Counted from the first letter of the stretch, positions 14,664-23,221 are shown. The stretch is 32,370 nt of DNA from JADLFV01 sp964471555 (GCA_964471555.1 CAYYGM010000038.1:1-32370); one strand, 5' to 3'. Numbers and translations are program-made. The notes: generated by a model not told the origin, from the letters alone.

Positions 14664-16646
14664 TCACGCCAGCGCCGGACGGGCCTTGGCCAGGCTCGCT
14701 TCCATCGCCTCGTGTTCAGCCTGTTCGATGTCTTCGCCGCTGCGCACCAGGCGGGCGCTGTTGAACACCACCACCAGCGTGCTGACCACGTGCAGCATGG
14801 CGGCCACGATCGGCTGCACATAACCAGCCGCGGCCAGCGAGATCACCAGGATGATGAACGCCACCGCGAAAATCATGTTCTGCTTGATCACGTTGGAGGT
14901 CAGCCGTGACAGGCGGATGATGAAGGGGATGCGGTTGAGGTTGTTGTTCATCAGGGCGATGGTGGCCGAGTGAATGGCCACGTCGCTGCCGGCAGCACCC
15001 ATGGCGATGGAGATGTCTCCGGCCTTGAGGGCGGGTGCGTCGTTGACGCCGTCGCCGATCACCGCCACACGATGGCCGCGACCTTTCAGTTCGCCCACCA
15101 TTTCCAGCTTCTGGGCCGGCAGCACCTGGGCTCGATACTCGGTGTGCATCTGGGCCGCCACGCGCTTGGCCACCGACTCACGGTCGCCGGTGACGATGAT
15201 CAAGCGCTTGAGGCCCTGCTGTCGCAGCGCGTCCATGGCCGCGGCAGCTTCGGGGCGGGTGTTGTCCGCCAGGCCGATCCAGCCCAGCAGCACGTTGTTG
15301 CGCGTCACGAACAGCGTCGAAAGGCCATCGGCATCGCTGGACATCTGGGCGTCCTCGATGGCCGCCTTGGTTTCCGGATCGACGCCCTGCTCGATGACCC
15401 ACTGGCCGCGGCCGACGCGGATGACATTTCCGCCCACGCGGGCGCTGACGCCCTTGCCGGCAACCTCTGCAAAATCAGTGGTTTCCGCCGGTTTCAGGCG
15501 CGCCTGACGCGCCACGTTGACCACCGCCCGGGCCACCGGGTGCCGCGAGTTCTGCTCCACCGCAGCCGCAGCCGCCAGAAGGTCCGCCCCTTCGACGCCG
15601 GTCTTGGGAGCCAGGCGAGTGACCTGCAGTTCGCCGGTGGTCAGCGTGCCGGTCTTGTCGAACACCATGGCGGTGACGTTGCGGGCTGATTCCAGGTCGA
15701 TCACGCTTTTGACGTACACACCTAAGCGCGACGCGGCGCTGATGGCAGCCACCATCGCCGTCGGCGTGGCCAGGATCAGCGGACAGGGACAAGCGATCAC
15801 CAGCATGGCGATGGCACGCTGCGTGGCGGCATCGCGCTCGCCGGACTGGCTGGTGAAGAACCACACAATGCCCACCAGCATCAGCACCGTCGGCGTGTAC
15901 CAGCCGGCATAGCGATCGATCATGCGCATGATGGGAATGCGGGTCGATTCAGCTTGCAAAATCAAATCCTTGACCTTGCCCAGCGTGGTGTCTTCGCCGG
16001 CCTTGGTCACTTCGACGTCCATGACGCCGGTGACGTTGATGGTGCCGCCGAAGACGTCGTCGCCGACGTTCTTGTCAACGGGCAGCGATTCGCCGGTGAT
16101 ATTGGCCTGATTGACGGTGGACTGGCCGGAGACGATGCGGCCGTCGGCGGGGATGTTGTCGCCGGGACGCACGCGGACGACGTCGCCGGGCTTGAGATGT
16201 CGGGCTTCGGTTTCGACTTCGCTGCCGTTCTCCAGTTTGTTGGCGCGGGTGGGCGTGATGCGGACCAGGGCTTCGATGTGGGCTTGAGCGCCCAGTGCGG
16301 TGCGGTTTTCGATGAGCACGGAGAGAATCATGAAGAAAGCGATGACGCCGGCTTCGAGATATTCGCCGAAGACGAAGGCGGCGAACACCGCCAGGGCCAC
16401 CAGCTCGTTCATGTGCATGTGGCCGGCCCACAGATCCTTGACGGCCACGATCACCAGCGGCGCCCCCAGCAGGATGGCAGCCGCGGCGGCGAGCATGGCG
16501 CTGTTGTGGGGTGAATCGAATGTCAGCCTGGCCACCAGGGCACAGATCAGCAGCACACCGCCGAAAAGCGTGGCCATGATCTCGATGCTGACGCGGCCGG
16601 TCTGGGCCTCAAGTTGTAATTCACTCTTAACAAAATCATGAGCCAT
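14664..16646 (-). CDS. P1B-type heavy-metal-translocating ATPase
   Basis: The 660-aa pump has the full P-type ATPase core: TGES at 184-187 (actuator), ACPCP at 285-289 (membrane metal site), phosphorylated D330 in DKTGTLT, the P1B-specific HP at 369-370, and GDGVND at 531-536. There is no N-terminal HMA domain or CxxC motif; a short GHMHMNE lies before the third helix region. CPCP instead of the usual CPCA, followed by LILATPTA, makes metal assignment uncertain: Cu, Zn/Cd and Co remain possible. I moved the start from TTG 16655 to ATG 16646 because AGGAGG lies ten bases before the ATG and almost touches the TTG. It is convergent with the ABC-2 permease and follows the Sua5-type gene after 319 bases. 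Confidence 0.93.
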   Translation of the reverse strand: MAHDFVKSELQLEAQTGRVSIEIMATLFGGVLLICALVARLTFDSPHNSAMLAAAAAILLGAPLVIVAVKDLWAGHMHMNELVALAVFAAFVFGEYLEAGVIAFFMILSVLIENRTALGAQAHIEALVRITPTRANKLENGSEVETEARHLKPGDVVRVRPGDNIPADGRIVSGQSTVNQANITGESLPVDKNVGDDVFGGTINVTGVMDVEVTKAGEDTTLGKVKDLILQAESTRIPIMRMIDRYAGWYTPTVLMLVGIVWFFTSQSGERDAATQRAIAMLVIACPCPLILATPTAMVAAISAASRLGVYVKSVIDLESARNVTAMVFDKTGTLTTGELQVTRLAPKTGVEGADLLAAAAAVEQNSRHPVARAVVNVARQARLKPAETTDFAEVAGKGVSARVGGNVIRVGRGQWVIEQGVDPETKAAIEDAQMSSDADGLSTLFVTRNNVLLGWIGLADNTRPEAAAAMDALRQQGLKRLIIVTGDRESVAKRVAAQMHTEYRAQVLPAQKLEMVGELKGRGHRVAVIGDGVNDAPALKAGDISIAMGAAGSDVAIHSATIALMNNNLNRIPFIIRLSRLTSNVIKQNMIFAVAFIILVISLAAAGYVQPIVAAMLHVVSTLVVVFNSARLVRSGEDIEQAEHEAMEASLAKARPALA

Positions 16647-16800
16647 GGGCAGCAAGCCTCCTTGGCGCAGACGGCAACTCTAGCGTCCGCGGACTGAGTT
16701 GGTACGCCGGGGCGGCCCGGCGGTTCACGGAAGAAGGAAAATAGAGCCGCAGAAAGTAGATATGTCAACTCGGGGGGTTATGCAGGGCCGCCGGCAAGTG

Positions 16801-16937
16801 TCTCGCGGAGGCTGCGGAGAGCGCGGAGGGATAGGTCAAACCTCACTGGCCGTCTATCAACGTGATGCTGTTCCGGCAGGAAATAAAAATCGCCTGTTGG
16901 AAATTGCTCAACTCCGCGCTCCGCGGCCTCCGCGAGA
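16801..16937. repeat. Word-repeat hairpin in the 319-bp spacer after the Sua5-type gene
   Basis: TCTCGCGGAGGC at 16801-16812 begins an arm of GCGGAG-type words running to about 16828. The inverse arm at 16912-16937 ends with GCCTCCGCGAGA. The two match nearly throughout, separated by some 83 bases without clear features. It lies downstream of the Sua5-type gene and upstream of the metal ATPase Shine-Dalgarno; nothing else is evident in 16647-16965. Confidence 0.8.
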
Positions 16938-16965
16938 TATATTCAATCCAATATTTGACAAAAAC

Positions 16966-17916
16966 TTACAGCGACACGGCCGCCCGCCGCAGCCGGTCGT
17001 TGATCGCCCTTCCCAGCCCCTGCTCCGGCACCAGGCAGGCTTCGATGCGGGTCAGGTGCTCCCCATCCAGCCGCCGCATGGCCGCAAAAAGGTTCGCTGC
17101 CGCCACGACCAACTCACCGCCGGCCGACAACCGCTCGACCGCGGCGTATCCGGCCGGATCCTGATCCAGGCACAACGCCCCCACCCGCTGCCCCGGTTGC
17201 GGCCGCTCAAATCGCTCGACCAGCACCAGCGGCGTCCGCGGGGCATAGTGCCGACTCAACATGCCCGGGGCCGGCGGCTGGTCGCTGCTGGTCCGCACCT
17301 CCAGCGTCCGCTCTGCCACTTCGCTCAACTGCTCCACCGCGATCGCACCCAGCCTCAGCACCACCGGCTCACCCTCGCTGGACACCGCCACCACGGTGGA
17401 CTCGACCCCCCGCCGACATGGGCCGCCATCCAGCACGGGCACGTCATGGCCCAGTTCATCCAACACGTGCTGCGGCCGGGTTGGACTGATGCCGCCGAAC
17501 CGGTTAGCGCTGGGAGCGGCCAGCACCCCCCCCGCCGCCTCGATCAACTGCCGGGCCAGCTCGTGATCCGGCACGCGCAGAGCCACAGTACCCAATCCCG
17601 CCGTGACCAGGTCATCAATCGCACTGGCCTTTTCCAACACCAGCGTCAACGGCCCCGGCCAGAACGCTTGCGCCAACCTGCGGGCCAGCGGCGGCACATC
17701 CGCTGCCAGTTCGAATGCCTGCTGCATGTTCGCAGCATGCACGATCAGCGGGTCGAAGCGCGGCCGACCTTTCAACTCAAACACCCTCGCCACCGCCTGC
17801 AAGTCCATTGCCACAGCCGCCAGACCGTAAACCGTCTCCGTCGGCATGGCGACGACCTGGCCGCAGCGCAGCAGTTCGGCTGCCTCGTGAAGTTGATGCG
17901 GTCCGAGGATGGGCAT
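16966..17916 (-). CDS. L-threonylcarbamoyladenylate synthase (Sua5/YrdC family)
   Basis: The 316-aa protein makes threonylcarbamoyl-AMP from threonine, bicarbonate and ATP, the first step of the t6A37 modification of ANN-decoding tRNAs. The N-terminal YrdC domain (1-200) shows PTETVYGL at 25-32, the KGRP motif at 49-52 and the SAN motif at 136-138, all nucleotide/substrate-binding. A C-terminal Sua5 domain (about 210-316), joined by the linker APGMLSRHYAP, marks it as the long Sua5 type rather than the short YrdC. The start at 17916 was chosen because the family N-terminus begins there; the open frame upstream overlaps the neighbouring terminator and gene. The gene appears to be transcribed singly. 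Confidence 0.93.
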   Translation of the reverse strand: MPILGPHQLHEAAELLRCGQVVAMPTETVYGLAAVAMDLQAVARVFELKGRPRFDPLIVHAANMQQAFELAADVPPLARRLAQAFWPGPLTLVLEKASAIDDLVTAGLGTVALRVPDHELARQLIEAAGGVLAAPSANRFGGISPTRPQHVLDELGHDVPVLDGGPCRRGVESTVVAVSSEGEPVVLRLGAIAVEQLSEVAERTLEVRTSSDQPPAPGMLSRHYAPRTPLVLVERFERPQPGQRVGALCLDQDPAGYAAVERLSAGGELVVAAANLFAAMRRLDGEHLTRIEACLVPEQGLGRAINDRLRRAAVSL

Positions 17917-17990
17917 GCGTTCAGTGTAGCGACGATTCAGCCGTGCGCTTCGTGCACACAAAAGCTGGCCATATCTGCGAAACAGCCCAT

Positions 17991-18030
17991 AGAAAACGGC
18001 GGACGCGCGAGAGAGAAAGCGCGTCCGCCG
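17991..18030 (-). terminator. Rho-independent terminator after the PEP-CTERM cluster
   Basis: CGGCGGACGCGC (17997-18008) and GCGCGTCCGCCG (18019-18030) form a perfect 12-bp stem with a 10-base purine loop. On the minus strand it is followed by TTTTCTATGG. It lies 31 bases beyond the stop of the last PEP-CTERM gene, so it is the natural end of that transcript. Confidence 0.85.
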
Positions 18031-18061
18031 CTGTGAGGGGGGATAAGCAGATGTCAGATGC

Positions 18062-18970
18062 TCAGCGCTGCCGCTTGAGCAATGCCAGACCACCGAGGCC
18101 CAGCAGCATCAGGCTGGCCGGCTCAGGAATAAGCTGAGCATTTTCGAACGTGCCGTCATAGTCCGTGCCGCCGAAGGAGACGAGCACATTGCGGATCTCG
18201 CGATCCTGGGTGGCGTAGGTGACGTTGCCCACGGTATCGCCCCAGATCAGGGCCAGGCCATAACCGTTAACGATGGTGGCATCGCCCGCGGTGTTGATCT
18301 GGTCGAACATCGTGCCCCAGTGATCCCAGCCCAGCGCGGGGCTGCGTTGATAGTCATACATGCCGGCAATGGTCAGGTTCTTGATATCGCCCCACTGCAT
18401 GGTGGTGAAGGGCTCGACGTAAGAAGCTGATAAGCCGTTGTGCTCATAGATCGCCACGTCGGCTGTGTCCGAGATGGTGGCTGAGGTCAGGTCGATGGTC
18501 ATGTGGGTCCAATCGGCGTCTATGACCGTGGTCTGGGCCACGGAAGCCAGCCCTGCCGAGGTGGGCGCGAAGATACCGAAGATGCCCGCACCATCGGTGA
18601 CGAAGAAATTGATGGTGGTGTAGCCGCCAAGCGAGTGCTTGTAGTCGAACTCCAGCTTGAGGCTGTTGAGAGCCTGTCCGACAGCGATGTCAGTGACCGC
18701 GAAAGTGCGTGAACCATCGCGATACCCGTCGGGTGTCTGCAGGCCACCGGTGGCTAACGTGCCGGCAGGCGAGCCGTTGTTGTTGTACCAGTACCAGCCC
18801 TCAGTGTTGCGTGGCTGTGCATCGTAGTGCAGGTTAGCGCCGCTGTTGGTGATGGCGAACTGGTTGTAACCGTGGACGGTGGCCACGCTCCAGGTCGCTG
18901 AATCGGCACGGGCCAGGGACGACGTCAGGCAAACAACGCCGGCACACAGGATGGTGGTTGTGAATTTCAT
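18062..18970 (-). CDS. PEP-CTERM sorting domain protein 1
   Basis: The 302-aa protein has a signal peptide (MKFTTTILCAGVVCLTSSLARA, cleavage after about residue 22) and ends with PEPASLMLLGLGGLALL and a basic tail, the tripartite PEP-CTERM signal recognised by exosortases. The mature part is beta-rich with no named domain (SATWSVATVHGYNQFAITNS at its start). ATG 18970 is chosen because the signal peptide begins there; the open frame extends 26 codons upstream without meaning. It is last in the seven-gene run and is followed by a true terminator. A possible separate promoter lies at 19067-19095. Expected to be exported and anchored or released at the outer surface. Confidence 0.9.
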   Translation of the reverse strand: MKFTTTILCAGVVCLTSSLARADSATWSVATVHGYNQFAITNSGANLHYDAQPRNTEGWYWYNNNGSPAGTLATGGLQTPDGYRDGSRTFAVTDIAVGQALNSLKLEFDYKHSLGGYTTINFFVTDGAGIFGIFAPTSAGLASVAQTTVIDADWTHMTIDLTSATISDTADVAIYEHNGLSASYVEPFTTMQWGDIKNLTIAGMYDYQRSPALGWDHWGTMFDQINTAGDATIVNGYGLALIWGDTVGNVTYATQDREIRNVLVSFGGTDYDGTFENAQLIPEPASLMLLGLGGLALLKRQR

Positions 18971-19066
18971 GGTGATGACCTTTCTCCCTTTGAATGGGAA
19001 ATAGAAACCGGAAACTTTCCACTTCCAACTGCGCTGTGCATGCAACAAGCATGTAGCGGTAATTCG

Positions 19067-19095
19067 AAATCATTGCGCCTTGCCGCTGCTGTCAA
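19067..19095 (-). promoter_or_regulatory. Candidate housekeeping promoter for PEP-CTERM gene 1
   Basis: On the minus strand a perfect TTGACA (19090-19095) is followed after 17 bases by TGATTT (19067-19072), a weak -10. Transcription would begin near 19060, giving a leader of about 90 bases. The rest of 18971-19285 holds the hairpin at 19228-19265 and nothing else I can support. Confidence 0.35.
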
Positions 19096-19227
19096 CGACG
19101 GGGCGAATTCCAGCAGCGAAACAGGCATTAACGACCACCTCGCCGCGCCAGAAGCAATCGCCTGTCAACAAGTACGAAGGTTTTCATTTTCTTTCCCTCC
19201 CTTCAAGTTGTCAGATCATCCACGCCT

Positions 19228-19265
19228 CGCCCTCTTGCCCACCGAAGTTTGTGGGCAAGAGGGCG
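19228..19265. other. Perfect 15-bp intercistronic hairpin after PEP-CTERM gene 2
   Basis: CGCCCTCTTGCCCAC (19228-19242) and GTGGGCAAGAGGGCG (19251-19265) are exact complements with an 8-base loop. No T-run follows on the minus strand, so it is more likely an mRNA-stabilising or processing element than a simple terminator. It lies 20 bases past the stop of the gene ending at 19286. Confidence 0.75.
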
Positions 19266-19285
19266 CCCAAGTCCAGCTCTTGGTT

Positions 19286-20230
19286 TCACGATCGCTGACG
19301 ATGACGCCGCAGCAGCGCCAAGCCACCAATGCCCAGCAACACCAGGCCGGCCGGCTCGGGAATGGGGGTGACGACCGAGGTGCCGGCCCACTCGTTCAGC
19401 CGCCACTGGCCGCCCCCGCCCAGCGGATTGTCGATGAGAAAAGTGTTGCCCGTTTCGTACAGCGTGCCGCTGAAGGTGAAGGTCGAGGTGGCCAGCACGT
19501 AGGACTCGTCATCCGGCGCCGAGCCATCGTAGTCCACGTTCCATGCGCCGTCGCTTTCAATGAGCGTACCGGTTACATCCAGGCGATCGAGCGCACCGAG
19601 ATCGGTGAACACGGGGATGAAGCTGCTGAAAGTGCCGGCATAGGGACGAACCTCCGGTGTGCGCGTCGGATTGTTGACCCAGGGCCAGAGACCGATGGTC
19701 CATTCATCGCCCGGCAACAGTCCGCCGTTGGAGTCCGGATCGCTGTCGTTGGCGTCGTCGTAGATTGCAGCCAGCACGTAGCTGCCAGCCCCAAGTGCCA
19801 ACTCCATGCCGTAACGTTCGCTGCCGCTGCCGGGCCATGTCGGATCACCGTCGGGCGTGTCCGGATCCCAACTGGGAAACGGATCGTTGTTGACGATGGG
19901 AGCCGACGTTTCGCCGTCCGGCTGGCCGTTGGCGGCAAAGACGTTGAAGCCGCGCTGGCTGATGCCCGGGTTCCACCCGGAGGCATTCATGGCATCGGCG
20001 GCTGCCCGGTTGCGATCCCCGACCGTAAAGACGCCGTCGTCGCCGTATCCATCCAGGTCCGTGTCCACGGTCCACAGACTGCCGCTGAAGTAGATGCTGT
20101 AGGACGGGGTGTAGCCGGGATCATAGCTGCCGTCGCCGGCCGGGCCGGAAATCGGATTGACAAAGGGTGTGGCCATCGCGCCAACAGCACTACAGAGCAC
20201 GACCGTGAGAATGGTGATGGTTCGTAGCAT
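19286..20230 (-). CDS. PEP-CTERM sorting domain protein 2
   Basis: The 314-aa product has a signal peptide (MLRTITILTVVLCSAVGAMA) and ends with PEPAGLVLLGIGGLALLRR, a PEP-CTERM tail. The mature part is acidic and rich in Asp, Gly and Asn, with DTDLDGYGDDG near residue 57-67, which looks like a Ca-binding loop of the thrombospondin-3/dockerin kind, but only one copy is evident. GAAGGAG lies seven bases before the ATG. No domain of known function was recognised; a secreted surface or matrix protein is inferred from the signals. Confidence 0.9.
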   Translation of the reverse strand: MLRTITILTVVLCSAVGAMATPFVNPISGPAGDGSYDPGYTPSYSIYFSGSLWTVDTDLDGYGDDGVFTVGDRNRAAADAMNASGWNPGISQRGFNVFAANGQPDGETSAPIVNNDPFPSWDPDTPDGDPTWPGSGSERYGMELALGAGSYVLAAIYDDANDSDPDSNGGLLPGDEWTIGLWPWVNNPTRTPEVRPYAGTFSSFIPVFTDLGALDRLDVTGTLIESDGAWNVDYDGSAPDDESYVLATSTFTFSGTLYETGNTFLIDNPLGGGGQWRLNEWAGTSVVTPIPEPAGLVLLGIGGLALLRRHRQRS

Positions 20231-20311
20231 GTCTGATCTCCTTCTCTTCCAAGGGTTGGAGTCTGTTGCGTGAGTTCACGACGATTTGCCAGAGTTTCGT
20301 GTTCCTGCACT

Positions 20312-20349
20312 CCGACCCCGTCCACTCCGTTCAAGGCGAACGGGGTCGG
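20312..20349. other. Intercistronic hairpin after PEP-CTERM gene 3
   Basis: CCGACCCCGT (20312-20321) pairs with ACGGGGTCGG (20340-20349), extended by CCTGC/GCAGG outside. The 18-base centre contains CCGTTC, which can alternatively pair with GAACGG in the right arm, so two mutually exclusive stems are possible. No T-run follows. It lies 19 bases past the stop of the gene ending at 20369. Confidence 0.65.
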
Positions 20350-20368
20350 CGCAGGCTTGGTCAAGTTG

Positions 20369-21157
20369 TCAGTGCTGACGACGCTTCATCAGCATCGGGC
20401 CGCCCATGCTCAACAGGAGCAAGCTGGCCGGTTCGGGAACCTCTGCCAACATGAAACCTTCCATGCCATAGGACTTGTTGGCCTCACCGGGACCGCCCGT
20501 GCCGATGTTTTCCGAGCGCACGGTGAAGCTGCCGTCGGCGGCAGTGATGCCGGTCCAGCGCACGACGTAACCGTTGACGGTGTTGTAGCCCGTATTCATG
20601 CGCACCACGTCCGAGGTGATTTCCACCACACCGGTGCTGCTGGCATTGGTGTAGGTGTCCGCACCAATGATGCTGAATTTGGTCCAGCGCGAAGTGGAAC
20701 CGTCGCCGGCATAGCTGATGTTGTTGCGATTGGCGGTGGTGACAAACTCGTAGCTGGCGCCTGGTGTCAGGCCGGTGAACGTCACCTCGTAGTACCAGCC
20801 GATCGAGCTGGAGTTGTAGGAAACGCTCCAGTCACCCAGGTTGAGTTTGCCGTTGAACACGTCATCAGCATCGGTGCCGGAGTTGGCGGGGCCGGAAATG
20901 CTGCCGCTGATGTTGGAGCCGGACAGCGTGGCGGTGACGGGCAGCACATTACCGGTGGCATAGTCCACCAGTTGACCGCTGGGGGTCTCGAATCCACCGC
21001 CGTCCGCCATGTATCCGCTGTAGTTGGTGACATTGCCCGTGCTGCCGGCATGAACCGCATCGTTGTAGGCCACCCAGGCAGCCTGTGCGGAAGATGTACC
21101 CAAAACCAACATGCTGAAAAGGGCCAAAGATAATCCAAGGTAAGCTCGCCAACGCAT
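20369..21157 (-). CDS. PEP-CTERM sorting domain protein 3
   Basis: The 262-aa product has a signal peptide (MRWRAYLGLSLALFSMLVL, cleaved after AQA near residue 26) and ends with PEPASLLLLSMGGPMLMKRR, a PEP-CTERM tail with Met-Gly-Gly-Pro in place of the commoner Leu-Gly-Gly. The mature region, with YYEVTFTGLTPGASYEFVTT near the middle, resembles a fibronectin type III strand pattern; this would suit carbohydrate or protein binding at the cell surface. CAGGAG precedes the ATG by eight bases. Function beyond secretion is not known. Confidence 0.9.
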   Translation of the reverse strand: MRWRAYLGLSLALFSMLVLGTSSAQAAWVAYNDAVHAGSTGNVTNYSGYMADGGGFETPSGQLVDYATGNVLPVTATLSGSNISGSISGPANSGTDADDVFNGKLNLGDWSVSYNSSSIGWYYEVTFTGLTPGASYEFVTTANRNNISYAGDGSTSRWTKFSIIGADTYTNASSTGVVEITSDVVRMNTGYNTVNGYVVRWTGITAADGSFTVRSENIGTGGPGEANKSYGMEGFMLAEVPEPASLLLLSMGGPMLMKRRQH

Positions 21158-21198
21158 GTGTCAGTCTCCTGCAAAAATATGGGTTTTAATCCAACCTC

Positions 21199-21218
21199 CC
21201 CGCCGTCGTGTCGGCGGG
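21199..21218. other. Short intercistronic hairpin after PEP-CTERM gene 4
   Basis: CCCGCCG (21199-21205) and CGGCGGG (21212-21218) pair around a 6-base loop. It lies 30 bases past the stop of the gene ending at 21249 and has no T-run. It is the weakest of the stems found after genes in this cluster. Confidence 0.5.
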
Positions 21219-21248
21219 AAGAGAAACATAAAAACCAGGCGTTCACTC

Positions 21249-22142
21249 TCAACGTCGACGCTTGAGCGACATCAATCCCCCCAGACCCAGCAGCATCAAA
21301 CTCGCCGGCTCGGGGATGAAGTCGATGCGGTCGCCGCCGTTGAGCACGGAGGTCTGCAGCCAGTCCAGGTGAGCGATGTTGTCACGCTGGTAGGAGCCCA
21401 GCCCCAACTGCACGCTGGTGACCTTGGCGCCGGCGCCGAAAAGAATCGGAGCCCATGTTGCATCGTTGGCCCAGTCGGCCAGTGACTTGCTCACGCCGCT
21501 GGGGGCGGTGTAGTAGCTGTTGCCCGCCTGGGCGTAAAGCGACCACAGGCCGTCGGGTTCCGACACGGTGTTCCAGGCGTTGTCCGCCACGCTGGTGGCG
21601 ACGTGAACCAGCACCAGGTCCCAGACGCTTTCACCTGAGCGGGTGGCGGTGAAGGTTTCCTGTGACTGGCCGACGCCGGTGCCCCAGTTGACCGACTGGA
21701 TGCCCAGCTTGAAGGCGAGCGTGCGCGAGGTGGGATTCTTCTGGGCGTACCAGCGATAGGTGACGTTGAAAGTGGGCAGTGTCAGATCGCTGGCATCGGC
21801 GAAACCGCTGGTGTTGACAGTGGCGATGTTGGATTTGCCCGCGTTGTTGTTGGTGCCGTCAATAGCCCAGGCGCCATTGACAGAGCCGGCGGGCGCAGCG
21901 CCGACGTTTTCCGGCGTGATCTGCAGGGCGATGGCCGCATCGTCGGCGAGCGTCGGCGTCTGGCCCGGCTTGCCGTAGGCGGTGTTGTTGACACCGACCA
22001 GGTCGGCGCCCGTGTTGCTGCGCGTGTCATCGGAGTACCAGCCGTGGTCGCCGAAGTTGGCGACGAAAGCCGTGCTGGCGGAAGCGGCCGATACAACACC
22101 GATTGAAAATAGCACCGAAGTGAACAAAATGCGTTTCATCAT
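21249..22142 (-). CDS. PEP-CTERM sorting domain protein 4 (paralogue of protein 5)
   Basis: The 297-aa product has a signal peptide (MMKRILFTSVLFSIGVVSAASA) and ends with PEPASLMLLGLGGLMSLKRR. The mature region aligns by eye along its length with the next gene upstream: FGDHGWYSDDTR versus FGDSGWVSTDTR, YRWYAQ versus YRWFKD, KLGIQSVNWG versus KLGIQTSDYG, and VQLGLGSYQRDNIAHLDWL versus VQLGVGSGNADSVGYVDWL. So the two arose by tandem duplication. The fold looks like a concanavalin-type beta-sandwich, but no catalytic motif is apparent. GGAG lies before the ATGATG start. Confidence 0.9.
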   Translation of the reverse strand: MMKRILFTSVLFSIGVVSAASASTAFVANFGDHGWYSDDTRSNTGADLVGVNNTAYGKPGQTPTLADDAAIALQITPENVGAAPAGSVNGAWAIDGTNNNAGKSNIATVNTSGFADASDLTLPTFNVTYRWYAQKNPTSRTLAFKLGIQSVNWGTGVGQSQETFTATRSGESVWDLVLVHVATSVADNAWNTVSEPDGLWSLYAQAGNSYYTAPSGVSKSLADWANDATWAPILFGAGAKVTSVQLGLGSYQRDNIAHLDWLQTSVLNGGDRIDFIPEPASLMLLGLGGLMSLKRRR

Positions 22143-22241
22143 TCATCTCCAGAAATACGTATCAATAAGAATGAGACGGTACATGCTGCACATCCGCAGC
22201 GATCCGCATAAAAGGCTCGTTTCATCAAGACCCCTGCCCCA

Positions 22242-22270
22242 CCCTCCCCACTGGAAGTCAGTGGGGAGGG
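22242..22270. other. Perfect 12-bp intercistronic hairpin after PEP-CTERM gene 5
   Basis: CCCTCCCCACTG (22242-22253) and CAGTGGGGAGGG (22259-22270) are exact complements with a 5-base loop. It lies 26 bases past the stop of the gene ending at 22297. No T-run follows on the minus strand. Confidence 0.75.
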
Positions 22271-22296
22271 AAGGCACAGAAGTCACTGTTTCACAC

Positions 22297-23112
22297 TCAA
22301 CGACGACGCCTGAGCAGCGCCAGACCGCCGAGGCCCAGCAGGCACAGGGACGCCGGCTCGGGAACGGTGAAGTTGTAAGTCGTGCTTGAACTGCCGCCGT
22401 CGAAACTGACGTCTAGCCAGTCCACGTAGCCAACTGAGTCGGCATTACCGGAGCCGACGCCGAGCTGAACCTGCACGATTGTGCCGCCACTGAGCTTGGT
22501 GCCGTAGGTCGCATCGCTGAGCCACTGGGCGAGCGTGAGGCTGTTGTGGGGAGCGTTCACCGTGGTCAGCGTGGTGCGATCGAACATCCACCAGTCACCG
22601 CTGGTCGAGGTGATGGCCTGGGTCACCCAGATCCCATCCGGCGTCGAGGCGGCGTTGGGATTGTCGTAGGGCTCGTAAATGAGCACCTTGTCCCAGTCGT
22701 TCTCGCCAATCCGGCTGGACGAGCCTGTGGAGCCGTAGTCCGAGGTCTGGATGCCGAGTTTGAGCGCGGGAGCCGGAGCGCCGCCGATGGGCGAATCCTT
22801 GAACCAACGGTAGCTGGCCTCAAAATCCGCGAGCGATCCGAAGCCGGTGGTGGTGTTGGTCATGGCCAGAGTGGCCTTGTCACTGCCGGTGGGTGCGATC
22901 AGCTTGACCGAGCCGTCGCTGCCGGCCGGACCGGCGACGAACTGGATGCGCGAGTCGATGTCAGGCTGCGTCGTGGCGTTAACACCGGCGACGCGGGTGT
23001 CCGTGGAAACCCAACCGCTATCACCGAAGGTCATCACGTCCACCGCCCAGGCGGACGCGGTCATGCTGCAAACCAGAGCAGCGGTCACAAACGAAGTGGT
23101 GTAGAACTTCAT
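22297..23112 (-). CDS. PEP-CTERM sorting domain protein 5 (paralogue of protein 4)
   Basis: The 271-aa product has a signal peptide (MKFYTTSFVTAALVCSMTASAWA) and ends with PEPASLCLLGLGGLALLRR. It is shorter than its neighbour (297 aa) but shares its order of motifs: FGDSGWVSTDTR, YRWFKD, KLGIQTSDYG, the stretch SLTLAQWLSDATYG corresponding to SLADWANDATWAP, and the DWL motif before the tail. A clear GAGGAG precedes the ATG by five bases. As with the others, secretion and sorting are well supported and function is not. Confidence 0.9.
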   Translation of the reverse strand: MKFYTTSFVTAALVCSMTASAWAVDVMTFGDSGWVSTDTRVAGVNATTQPDIDSRIQFVAGPAGSDGSVKLIAPTGSDKATLAMTNTTTGFGSLADFEASYRWFKDSPIGGAPAPALKLGIQTSDYGSTGSSSRIGENDWDKVLIYEPYDNPNAASTPDGIWVTQAITSTSGDWWMFDRTTLTTVNAPHNSLTLAQWLSDATYGTKLSGGTIVQVQLGVGSGNADSVGYVDWLDVSFDGGSSSTTYNFTVPEPASLCLLGLGGLALLRRRR

Positions 23113-23221
23113 GGTATCTCCTCACAAAAAAGAAAAGAAAAGGGGGAACAGCAAACAACAGAATTCACGGCGTCGCGGGGGTGAACAAAACATTCTCCCG
23201 CGGCACGGGTTGACTGGCTCA

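Noticed and set aside
19040..19062. Possible -24/-12 promoter before PEP-CTERM gene 1
   Set aside because: The minus strand has TTGCA at the -12 position but CT in place of the invariant GG at -24.
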